Assembly (NCBI GenBank): GCA_965240325.2
Contig: OZ251224.1
Span: 2,480,001-2,544,000, forward strand
Reading direction: 5' to 3'
Length of the DNA stretch: 64,000 nucleotides
Origin: Rebecca billardiae RCC1528
Taxonomy: Eukaryota; Haptophyta
How positions within the stretch are numbered: position 1 is the stretch's first letter; each line of letters begins with the position of its first letter. Positions 43,910 through 56,955 of the stretch are shown in pieces. The notes below the pieces were generated by a model. The model did not search any database, was not told the DNA's origin, and was given only the letters and a program-made list of their open reading frames with translations. The position numbers and the translations under genes are program-made.

Positions 43910-44594
43910 CCCAGGCTCGCCGTTCGCACAGTGTCGCGATGATGAGTGACGGTGAACCTCGCGTCAATGATGTTCACCGATGAGCGGCCAACTGTCGTCT
44001 CAGAGTCAGAGCTAGTTAGTCAGTTACTGAGGTTACGGTACTTAGTATATTACTAGTAAGTATTCAGAAGCGAATTCGATGAATACTGCATGCGCTGCTG
44101 AAGTTCGATCGATTATTCGCAGCAACTTTACAGCGTGACACTGACAGACTCCCGCAGTAGTAAGTGTGACGCGCCGTGAGCCACGGCCTTGGCCTTGCGT
44201 GAGCAGGCGTGACACTGACCGCGTCCGCCGTTCACCCGAACGATGCCACCGAGCCGGCCAATAACCGTAGTCGTAGTCTAGTTAGCTAGCAGTCATCGTA
44301 CGGCAGCTTATAATAGCAGCGGTGAGTCTGACTCTCCCTCTCTCTCGATTCTCATTAGCAGCTGACTCAAGCCCAAGGCCGCGGCTCCTAGCGGGGGCTA
44401 GCATGCTCAGGACTAGCGCGCGGCTCTCGCCCGCCCGCGTGCGCTCAGTGCAGTCAGTAGTGCTCACGCTGTGACAACTCGGTCGGTACTCTCTGGTATG
44501 CTGCGACAGTACGGCCGTATCGGAGCTAGGCGCAGTACAGTACTTAAACTGCTTAGTAGCCTAAGACCAGTAGTCATAGTCATGGAGCAGCTCA

Positions 44595-44596
<2 letters not shown>

Positions 44597-44632
<36 letters not shown>
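44597..44632. repeat. TA microsatellite
   Basis: Perfect AT dinucleotide run of about 36 bp. Confidence 0.95.
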
Positions 44633-44635
<3 letters not shown>

Positions 44636-44642
44636 TTTCCGT

Positions 44643-44745
44643 AGGTTCTCATAGTAGGCGGAAGGTTTGGTGGCAATAATAAGTACGCGGTTTTCCGTAG
44701 CAGGTTCTCATAGGCGGAAGGTTTGGTGGCAAGTAAGCGGTTCCC
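44643..44745 (+). repeat. Tandem duplication of a ~50-bp segment
   Basis: AGGTTCTCATA...GGCGGAAGGTTTGGTGGCAA occurs at 44643-44697 and again at 44702-44745, the second copy lacking several internal bases. Confidence 0.85.
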
Positions 44746-44878
44746 ACATCAAAGATTGGAGATCGCGCGCGCGAACAATGTCGTATTTGCCAATACGGTA
44801 GAGGAGTCGGGGGGGGGGGAGCATCAGGTAAAAGTGTGTTGAGCGTACGCCATCGTCACGACGGCTACTGGCTAGCTC

Positions 44879-47770
<2,892 letters not shown>

Positions 47771-47929
47771 GCCCAGTCAGCCCAGAGGCGCAGCGCGACG
47801 AGAGGCGCGCGCAACCGGATGCCGCCGCGTCGTCGGCTGCATTCTGAGAAGGCGGGGCCTATTTTACACTCTACGTCGCCTGCCTGCAGAGCTGTGTGCG
47901 TCTCTTTTCTTAGTAAACTGTACCCCCAT

Positions 47930-47964
47930 ACAGTTTACTATGATTTAACGTGCACACTTGGTTA
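47930..47964 (+). repeat. 35-bp dispersed repeat, copy 2
   Basis: Same 35 bp as 35794-35828 with one mismatch. Confidence 0.85.
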
Positions 47965-47991
47965 TGGCGTGATTAACAGTCCTACCTTTTT

Positions 47992-48117
47992 AAATTCCCC
48001 TTTATAACGGGCTCCGGGTGATCAGACTGGCGGCCGAAGCCTCCAGCCCTACCCTGGCCAGCCCCCAACCAACCACCACCCTCACCCAACTACCTGTGTC
48101 GTTAAATCATAGAATGA
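47992..48117 (+). repeat. Dispersed mosaic repeat, fullest copy
   Basis: Begins AAATTCCCCTTTATAACGGG, continues with the GCGGCCGAAGCCTCCAGCCC block and a run of CCAACCACCACCCTCACC, and ends GTGTCGTTAAATCATAGAA. Parts of it recur at 29210-29330, 49931-50072, 59199-59340 and 61498-61524. Confidence 0.85.
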
Positions 48118-48764
48118 GTACACTGAGGATGATTTCAAAAAAGTCGTATGTCCATGCAATGCATACGGTAGTATCCCCATATGGCTTACTGTCTCAACTA
48201 AAGTAGTAGTAGTTCATCAGCAAGACAGCCCCCCGCCCAAACGACACTGCCCACCCCGCCAGGCAAATGTGCCTATCCTAGCACCAACTGGCAGGCAGGC
48301 TCAGCCTGCGCAGCGGAGCACGCTACCCCCTGCAAAGAGCAGCAGGAAGAGGCGCGCAAACGACACCTCCCCAGGGCGTATTAGCCATCGCCACCACTCT
48401 GCTTAGTGCTTGCTTCCTAGAGCGGCCCACGCCCTGACTTGATGCCCGATGTCGCACACATGTCTGACATGACCCCCTCTGCCTCCATGATAGCCGCACG
48501 AGTGAAATACAGGCGCCTCGCTGCCAGGGCTGCCAGTGGCCCAGACCCCTGCCCAGCTACTGGGCTCGCTGACAGTCCCCTCCGTGACCGTCCCCTTCCC
48601 CGCGCAGGGATCGGCTAGTGGCTGGCCCTCTGCCCACACTGGGGCACCCTTGGGGGTGCCCCTTCTGCCGACTCGGCTCACACTCGATGATCTCGAATTG
48701 CAAGGCAGTGCACTGGCTGCACTGCTTGTACCTGGGACTGCCCACCCCACAGTGTTGGGCTTGT

Positions 48765-49865
48765 CGGATATCCCACTGCAACAGACTAGGATCTGTCCTA
48801 TGGCATAGGATGAGTTCACCAGAGCGCCAGCGGCTCAGTTTTGCGCATACGATCATCGGTGTTGCTATATCGTACACACAACTCCACCGGCTGTCGACAC
48901 ACACCATCTCCGCCTGCCGCCACTGCCACGGCGGTCGCGCGCGCGCGCGCGCGACCGCGCGCGCGCGCGCGATCCTATGCCATAGGATCCGCGCCAGGGA
49001 CGGCTACATAGGATCGGCATGACAGCGTCAGTTGCTCGCCCCTGGCAGCCGAGCGGCGACCCTGGGCACGGACGGAGCCGGCGGGTGCTCGCACCGGATG
49101 CCCGCGCTGCCGCCCGCACCGCCGCCCACGCCGCCAGGCGCGTTGCTGCCCGTGGCACACCGATTTGGGGCGGGGCGAAGAGAGGGCAACCGCCATCGTG
49201 CGTGGCCGGCCACGGACCTTCCACGATGGTGGCGGCCGTCCTTGTGGACCACAGCCCACGAATCCAAGAGCGTGCGGGTCGAGCGTCGCGTAAATCGACT
49301 GCGGCATACGCATGGCGTGTCTACAGGTGCGATACCATCCACGCACGCGGCATGGCAAGATGTTCCGGCTACCTCCGAGGCTTGCTCAACATGCGCGCCG
49401 ATGCTCGATCGCAACCACCTGACGACGCGAGCGACCCGCAGCGGCTTGCGCGCGCAGCCCCGGCGTGACGTACAATGCCATGCTTGGCGAGGACCAAAAC
49501 GCATTGTGGATGAACCTCGTACGGCTCCGGTCGAACACAGTGAACCGCGATGTGTGAGCATCAAGCTGGGTGTCATCTACAAGTGCCACATGTCGGTCGG
49601 CGTTGCCGCCGTGGAGTCGCAAGGCGGCAGCGACCGCGACGGCTTCACGCGCTCCATCCGTGGAGCCCAAAACATGCGGTGGTGGTCGAAAATCACAACA
49701 AGCTCGCTCTGGCGGATGGTGGCGACACTGCTACCGACCCCTAGGTGCAGTCGTACCATTCGGCAACATGAGAAAATGTCGTCTGCTGAGTCGTCCCTGC
49801 CGGGGCCATCCTATGCCATACAGTAGGATTGAATCCTATGGGATAGGATCGCAGTGGGATATCCG
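48765..49865. mobile_element. 1.1-kb element with short terminal inverted repeats
   Basis: CGGATATCCCACTGC at 48765-48779 is matched in reverse at 49851-49865. Just inside, both ends carry a palindromic CCTATGGCATAGGATG-type sequence (48797-48812 and 49806-49822), which also occurs internally near 48973. Internal frames on both strands (up to 264 codons) are not recognisable. A non-autonomous DNA transposon is the likeliest reading; no target-site duplication is clear. Confidence 0.5.
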
Positions 49866-49930
49866 TTGTATGCTGTTGGCAATGGCATACCCCCGCCCCC
49901 TCTGGAGGCGGGCTGTCCACAGTGGAGTGG

Positions 49931-50068
49931 TGTCAAGGCACTAGGTGTCTCGGTCAGTGGTTTTAAGAGGTTAGGTGAGGGTGGTGCCGGTTGGTTGGGG
50001 GCTGGCCAGGGTAGGGCTGGAGGCATCGGCCGCCAGTCTGATCGTAACCCGGAGCCCGTTATAAAGGG

Positions 50069-50072
<4 letters not shown>
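49931..50072 (-). repeat. Dispersed mosaic repeat, reverse copy
   Basis: Reads outward as CCCTTTATAACGGGCTCCG on the minus strand, followed by the GCGGCC(G)A(A/T)GCCTCCAGCCC block and the CCAACC-rich block. It lacks the GTGTCGTTAAATCATAGAA end and instead carries the TGTCAAGGCACTAGGTGTCT segment also seen at 29216. Confidence 0.8.

Positions 50073-50123
<51 letters not shown>
50070..50123. repeat. AT microsatellite
   Basis: Perfect AT run of about 54 bp abutting the mosaic repeat. Confidence 0.95.
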
Positions 50124-50126
<3 letters not shown>

Positions 50127-50173
50127 GCGTCAATAAAATGTCAAATGACGGTAGTAGTAGTAGTAACAGTAGT

Positions 50174-53119
50174 CGCTGCGTTCCTGAGCCCCAGCGCCAG
50201 AATTACGCGAGAATAAAGCCGCGGAATTGTTCACATACGAAGAATCGCATTTTCAGCGCACCCGCATCGGTTGGCGGTCTTCGATTGATGAGCGAACGAG
50301 CCCAAAGCCGTGCTATGCGGGCGAGGCAGATCGCGAGAGATTGCCACCGAGGGTTCAAGAGGCCAAGACGAGAGTGTTTTGTCGCCGGTCGTCGGCGGGC
50401 GGCAGGGCTTCGAACGCAGCCCGGCCAGGCCAGGCCGCCAGAGAGTCTCTGCGACATTGCTGGCGTGGCTGAGGAGCTCTCGCGCGGGTCCAGGGACATC
50501 AGCGCTCAGTGTCAGCCGCGTGCACACCTTCGTAGGTCCACATTGGGCGTCGCCCTTTGCTTGCACACGCGCGTGCGCACCTGGTCCCCTTCTGCGGCTA
50601 ATGCGCACTCCGCAATCATTGCTCCTGACGCTGATCGTGCAGGTGCGGGCGGGGGGGGCGAGCCTGCCAGCAGTCGGCGTGCGATGTACGGCGAGTCGCA
50701 CGTTTCCTATTCGGCCCCGATAGCGGCCACTCGAGCTCTTTCCTCGCCGTCGGACACTCTGTGCCCACGCGCCTACAGAGGTCACGGCCCAGATCCGCAG
50801 AAAGCTGCCGCCAGTTCACATCCTCACGTTGTGCCTTCGATCGGCTTGGCGTGCAGTGTCAACAAGCGGTGTGCAGTACTCGTAAGGTCACGCACCAGCT
50901 GCAAGCGCACCTTCGGAGCCCCAGGCTGGCTCCGGGGGCTGCACGCGAGCGCACGCAATGCCTGTACCGCCCGTAGGCCGTACCGCCTTGGCCGGCGCCC
51001 GCGGCTCGACTCGCTGACTAACTCTGACAATCCAGTCGGCTCGACCGCTGCCAGTGCGCGGGCGCCCGTAATCTGCGACTCAGACTGGAGGCGTAGCCGG
51101 GTCAGCCGTCGGCGTGTTGCCGGCGCACGCCCGCCGGGCCCAGTCACTGCAACATTTACTACGGTCTTACACTACTACGGAGCCTCGGTACGTACCGGGC
51201 CGCGGGGCTTTATAAGACTACTGCTCATCACTCGATACTGCGGACCGTCCGCACTATTCACTAACGGGCACGCGGCTAAGGTTCCGTTGACCGTCTGTCC
51301 GTGCGCGCGCAGCTGATGCTGACACTTGACAGCATTGCCATTATGCACGGCTGAATATACTGATGATGATGCAGCAGTCAGCACGCGGACCCAATACTGT
51401 ATTGCAATAAGGTGAGTCACGCTATACGCGGCATATGCTGCGCTAAATGCATGATGACGACTGTACCGTAGTGACGACCGTGTCTGTGATCGAATATCCT
51501 GACTCCGATGAACCGCACCACATGTGACATTCCAGCGGCGCCACCGGAGTCCGGCCGTCCTCCGCCTCCTCGGGCTCAGACTCTGCGGCTCGCGGTGATG
51601 CATGACCGCCGACCGGGCGCGCACCGATGCGCTGCGTGCCCCGCGGTGCCGCCGCGGCGCTGAGACCGCCCACCGTCCATGTCTGGCGCTGCTTCGGAGT
51701 CTGTATGATCGCAGGCGCATAGAGGGTAGGGCGCACGACTGTTCTCGGTAGCGCCGACGCTTCGCGCAGCCCGTCAGCCATGAAGCTGAGCGCGAGTCGG
51801 CGGCACGTTTGAGTCGATGAGCGCTGCCACGGTCCGCGGCGCGAGCGGGTCGCCCCGAGCCGGCAGAGCAGCACCGCCACTGGTCCAGAGGGCAGCGGCA
51901 CTGAGCCGTCGTGCTATGTGACCCGGGGTCTTACCGTCTTAGGCCAGGCCTCGGCGTGGGCAGAGGCGGCCCAGGCCCTGTGGGCCGGCAGGCCCAGGCC
52001 CAGCGGCGAGCGAGTGTTGCTCGGAGCCGCGCCGTCCAGTGTCCGAGACAGCGCGTGGCCCGGTCAACGAGTGCGTCGTGACTGCGCCAGGCGCCGCGCC
52101 ACGTCTGCGACACAGAGCCAAGCACTGCCACTGACGACTGCCGCCGTGCCGACGCATCCACACATCCAAGTCAGTAGGGCTTTGCCATGCCGCACGTACA
52201 ACGGTGCCCACAGATGAGCGTGAGATCCTGTCTAATGAGCCATGAGCATCGACGTGTGATGCAGCACGTCCGGTGGCGGGTAGCTGCGGCACGCGGCGGC
52301 GGCGGTCATGAGAAGTATGCTCGTTGCCACCGACCGCAATATCGCTGTAATCGCTGTGGCCCATCCTCTGCACTGCAGAGGTGAAGAGCGACTGAGCAAG
52401 CCATGCCGACATGCCGCACCGTGCAGCTGCCGGGACGCGCGCGCTGTCACGAGGGCACGCAGGCTGTCGAGAGCAGCGCGGTGGGCAGCATCGAAGACAA
52501 CTCAACGTGGGCCCGGGATGCCCACCTGAGTGGTGGCTGAACCTTCAAATCGCGCCCTTCGATCACCAACTTGTCGGCGGCGCTGGCAAGTTGTCGGGCC
52601 ACGCGCGGCATGGATGATGAACGGCGCAGGCGTGGCAGGCAGAAACAACAGGAGCTGCCGGGACTGCGTCGGCCGCGCCTGCCCGCAGTCGTATCGAGCG
52701 AGGCTACGCGCACTCAAACATCCCCTAGTCCGTGCACGAGCGTTTGTTCGCCATCGACCTCGTACTAGTGTGCCGGGGAGGCGTCGCCTGTCGCCACTCG
52801 GTCTCGTAGATCGTCCGCCGACGAAGGGTCTAGGAGCGTTGAGGGCCTGCAGGATCAACCGATGGAGAGATGCTGCTGTGTATCCTCACAAAAGCGACGC
52901 TTCGGGGCAGATGTTCGAGAGATCGGACGATCAAGCGAAAGTCATAGGTTGCAATTTTGGGCCCACTACGGCGAGACTTACTCACGTGATTAACAAAAGG
53001 TTACCCGCTGCTCAACTTTCGGCCCCCTTCAGCGACGTCTCGACCAATGGCGCGCGTGGGAGGAAAGAAAGGTTCTCTGATCTCGCGTAATTCTGGCGCT
53101 GCGGCTCAGGAACGCAGCG
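50174..53119. mobile_element. 2.95-kb element with 39-bp terminal inverted repeats
   Basis: Positions 50174-50212 and 53081-53119 are reverse complements over 39 bp with one mismatch. The outermost bases read CGCTGCGTTCCTGAGCC. Inside are several overlapping frames (392 codons at 50138-51316, 188 codons on the minus strand at 51939-52505, 186 codons at 52530-53090), none with a DDE, RNase-H-like or zinc-finger pattern I recognise. Probably a DNA transposon with a degraded or unrecognised coding region, or a non-autonomous derivative. Confidence 0.6.
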
Positions 53120-53136
53120 TAACTTCCGGTGCAGGC

Positions 53137-53203
53137 GGGGGGGGGGGGGGGTGCTACCACCTCGGGGCGCCAGACGCTGCAGGGGGGGGGGGGGGGGGGG
53201 GGG
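53137..53203 (+). repeat. Two poly-G tracts (15 and 22 bases)
   Basis: Runs of G at 53137-53151 and 53182-53203, directly outside the right end of the TIR element. A third run of 14 G lies at 53363-53376. Confidence 0.9.
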
Positions 53204-53620
53204 CAACCTGATCAGACTCAGAAGGCCCCACAGAAGGACACAGTGGCAGGGTTACAACATGACTGCAGTATTATCTGCGTGCTGCAGCCTGCATGTAGTT
53301 AATATTAAACCAATAAATGATTTGATGGTCGTCCTTTGATTAAACTGTGCCCTGGCGGGCCCGGGGGGGGGGGGGGACAGGGCAAGAGCCGGGGTGGCAT
53401 CGTGACTACGTGAGTGCTTCGTCGCGTGGCTTCCGCCTCATCAGGAGTGCTTGCGGGGGGATCCCCAGCCTGGGCAGCACGAGAAGGCGGCTCGCTTCGC
53501 CAGCAATGCTGCCCACGAGCTCGCGCCGCGCGTGCGCACGCGCACCCCGGGGCCCGGGTTAGTTAATTGGGGTGGGGTCGTTTGGGGTCTGAACTTGTTC
53601 AAACGCGCCTGGCGCGAGCA

Positions 53621-53710
53621 TAGATAGATCGATCGATAGATAGATCGATAGATAGATCGATAGATAGATCGATAGATAGATCGATAGATAGATAGATACT
53701 AGATAGATAG

Positions 53711-53807
<97 letters not shown>

Positions 53808-53814
53808 GAGAGTT
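53621..53814. repeat. GATA/GATC repeat followed by (GA)n
   Basis: Alternating GATA and GATC tetranucleotides (53621-53712) pass into a GA dinucleotide run (53714-53801) with short degenerate ends. Confidence 0.95.
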
Positions 53815-54713
53815 ATGCGCCCGATGATCCAAGTCGGGCAGTTGCTCGGAAATAATAAGGCGGGGAACATCGGGCGGTAGTGAGTGAACGGTATAGTTGT
53901 CGTCATCAATAATCGCCTTTGTGGCCCGACGACCGGCGCGCAGGCCGCCAGCGCGCGTTCGACCGGCGCTTGGCATGCACGCGCTCCGAAGACAATGGGC
54001 GAGGTCGCTTCTGAACTTATTCACTATATTATAAGTGTGCATGCATGCATAGCTTGCCAGCGGCGCGCCTGCGTGGCGGTGTGTGCGCCGGTGCGCCGTG
54101 CGGTGGCGAGGGCCGGCCAGCCGCTGACTGGTCTCGCCCTTGCGCTCAGACCCACCCTCGGAGGCCTCAGTTCTCCGGCCGAGCGCGCCTGCATGTGACC
54201 GCCACGCCCACGTGCCTCGGCCTCGGGACGCTTGCTCACTCAGTCAGCTGCAGTCTGACGCGGCCACGGGTCGACCGAAGCCGACAGCGCCTGCTGAAAA
54301 GCGTGACGCGTATTAGTTTGCGCCGCGTGGAGCCGGTGCCAGCGGCGGTGGCGGTGGCAAGCCGGCTGCTGATATCGCTCTCGCGCTCCCTTTATTGATT
54401 ATTTCGCCGAGCGCACCTGCTTCAAGTGACTTTGGTCAGCTGCGGTGGCGCGGGCTTCGTCAGGCGAGGCCGTGAGCGCGTGCGGCTCGGTACCCCTGCC
54501 CGTGCGCGTGTCACGTGAGCAGTCTGCAGTGGGCACTGGCAGCGGCGCACTCCGCGCAGGCAGTCCGCGCGAGACCGAGCGAGGAGTCCGAGCTAGCGTG
54601 GTGCCGTGGTTGGACTGGTTGACGGTCGGCGCATTCCGCACCTGCCAAGCGTTGCACGCTACGCTCCGCCCCGCTCTACCTGACGGCTGAACGAATTCGA
54701 ATAACGACTGCTG

Positions 54714-54725
54714 ACTCTCTCTCTC

Positions 54726-54760
<35 letters not shown>

Positions 54761-54762
54761 AC
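54714..54762 (+). repeat. (CT)n microsatellite
   Basis: CT dinucleotide run of about 48 bp with one interruption. Confidence 0.95.
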
Positions 54763-55949
54763 TGCTCGCGCTGCGTCGTGGGCTGTGGCGCCGCGCGCCG
54801 CGTGTGATGGCCCCTGAATGACCGTCCGTGCTAGCACGGCCTGCAACGAGCTAAAGTCTGATCGAGCGTGGGTGGCGGTCAGCCCCACTCTGCCTGCGCT
54901 GTGCGATGAGTGCGCTGCCAATATAACTAATATAAGTGATGAAGTACCGCAACGCTCTACTTCAGTCTTCTCCGTAGGCGTCAGCGCGCCGCTGAGGTAT
55001 GCGCACGTATAGTGATAATGAGCTTTTCATTTTACGGAGTACGTACGGTGATGATGATGATTATGGCCCGCGGTGCAGGGCGGAGCGCGCAGCGTGGAGC
55101 CCGCACCAGCGGGCCCGAACCACGTTTCAAAAAGATCTTTGATCAAGAAAAAAGGGACGGGGGGCGATTTTTAGGGCTGGCGGAGACCGAGTTTCGAGTT
55201 TTTGAGATCGCATAGTAGAGAGGTCTATTAGGCCGAAAATAACCGCGCCCAGCTGAATCCCTTAAGTAAAGTGCGATCTGGACGTCAGCTGGACGTGACA
55301 TTAGTGTAACGGTTCGTTACGAGCGCGATTTTGTGGGTAGACTCTCGTTCATGTGTGATAGTTTGCCTCCGCCTTGATGAATATGAACTTGGCTTCGCGG
55401 CGGTTGGTATCTAGAGTCTAAAACCCGCAAGCCTTATTGAAAATACCCGCGCAGCTATTCGTTGCCAGCCCATTCCATAGTCACTGACTTACCGAGCTGG
55501 CGAGCTCAAAACCTGCCGCCGTCGCAAGGACGACGTGCTGTGCAGGTTTCTTCTGGGGTGGCGAGCGAGCCGCGACGACTCTTGGTTGGTCCGCAAGGGG
55601 GCGCTCGATGGGCAGGTGCGCGTGGCAAGTGCCGAGTGGCGCCTGGAGCGCGCGTCTGCGGCGGGTCCCGACGGCCGTCGACATCGCGTTCGTGCCCGCT
55701 CACTAGTCACTCCGCACGCCCCTGCCGCGCCCTGTCGATGCCTGCGCGGCCGGCCGGCGCGCGGCCGCGCCGCCGCCGCCGCAGCCGCCGCCCTGTGTTC
55801 GGGCTCTCGCAAGCTCGGGGGCAGCGGCGCATGATGCCGGACTGATCGATCTCTGAGTCTCCGACTTCACCACACGCCCCCTTGCCATGCCTCTCCGCCA
55901 GGGTCTCCCAGAACTCTTCTTCAGAGCAGGCGCAAGTCGAACTCGGAAC

Positions 55950-56480
55950 TGGCCGCGGCCCCGCGCGCCGTCGGCTCCCCGTGGCTGTCAGCTCCGCGTG
56001 GCCTGGGCGCCTGGCGTGCCCAGAGCTGGCCGTGCCTCTGCGACGCGTGCCGAGCCTGACCGAGGTGTGTCACCCCGTGCACGCGCGGCGCGCGCAAGCA
56101 CCGGTGCTGCATGGCTGCTCGCACCGTGCTCCCTGGCTCGCGGTCAGTCAGCTCGGCCGCGTGGTGCCTGGTGTGCACGTAGAGTCGCGCTCATGCGTCG
56201 CTCACGCCTCGCGCCCGCCTGTCGGCCGTCGCGCAGGCGCGCAGGTCGAACCCTACTGACCTGCAGATCATCTACTCCTGCGCTGCTGGCGTCGCGGCGA
56301 CGACGGTCAGCGGCAGGCCCGAACGAACGGTCGAATCCGCGCGGTCCCGCGCCGTCCGGCTCCCTGGCTGTCAGTCAGCTCCGCCGGTGGCCTGGCGTGC
56401 AAGAGTCGCGCTCGTGCGTCGATCACGCCGAGTCGCATCCGCCTGTCGGCCGTCGCGCACGCGCAGGGGGTCAGGTAAGG
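55950..56480 (+). repeat. Diverged tandem duplication
   Basis: Segments around 55955-56250 and 56300-56480 share ordered blocks: GGCCCCGCGCGCCGTCGGCTC versions near 55970 and 56345, GTCGCGCTC(A/G)TGCGTCG near 56185 and 56405, and CCGCCTGTCGGCCGTCGCGCA near 56215 and 56440. The second copy is shorter. Confidence 0.65.
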
Positions 56481-56955
56481 GCCGTCTGTGATGAGGGCAG
56501 CTCGGCCGACGACCGACATCCACACTCGGCGCACGCCGGCGGCGGCGCGGCGCTGGGGCGGCGCGCCGCTGGATGGAGTCTAGTTACACGTGTACGGGAC
56601 GACTGCGACGGAGGGTGCACCGCCACCGCGGGCCCCGAACTACGTTCGTTCTACGGAAAAGGACCGCGGAACGCGGTCATAGTCGCCCGCGCGCCGCCCG
56701 CGCCGCCCGCTTGCTCACTCACCCAGTCACCAGTCAGCTGCGCCTGCGGTGTCGCTCCCGCGGTGCACCTTGAACCGCAGTTGTCTGGCATCAGTTGCAG
56801 ACACTTGCAGGTGCGGTGCTCGAGCGGCTGCTCTGACAGCACCGCCATGCTGCCACGCGAGGCTGCATGCGCCGGCCCGTGTCCACATCGGACAGCCGAC
56901 AGCGCACTACTCGGCACAGCACGGGCAATATGGCTGCGGAGTACGGACCGCCACC

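Larger units (their letters stand above)
43910..44878. other. Intergenic region with microsatellite and short tandem duplication
   Basis: AT-richer DNA between the stop codons of two convergent genes. It holds a TA microsatellite (44597-44632), a ~50-bp tandem duplication (44643-44745) and a run of nine or more G near 44811. No gene seen. Confidence 0.55.
47771..48764. other. Gene-poor region with dispersed repeats
   Basis: Upstream flank of the propeller gene followed by repeat fragments. No gene is supported; frames are short and featureless. Confidence 0.5.
53815..56955. other. 3.1-kb gene-poor region
   Basis: No gene supported. It contains a CT run (54714-54762), an AT-richer stretch (54900-55460) and a diverged tandem duplication (55950-56480). 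Frames up to 471 codons after 55887 run into the antisense of the next gene, are Arg/Pro/Ala-rich and have no motifs. The 3' flank of the propeller gene lies at its right end. Confidence 0.55.

Noticed and set aside
50138-51316. 392-codon frame as a transposase of the TIR element
   Set aside because: It begins outside the TIR, lacks any DDE/D, zinc-finger or helicase pattern, and reads as mixed Arg/Ser-rich sequence.
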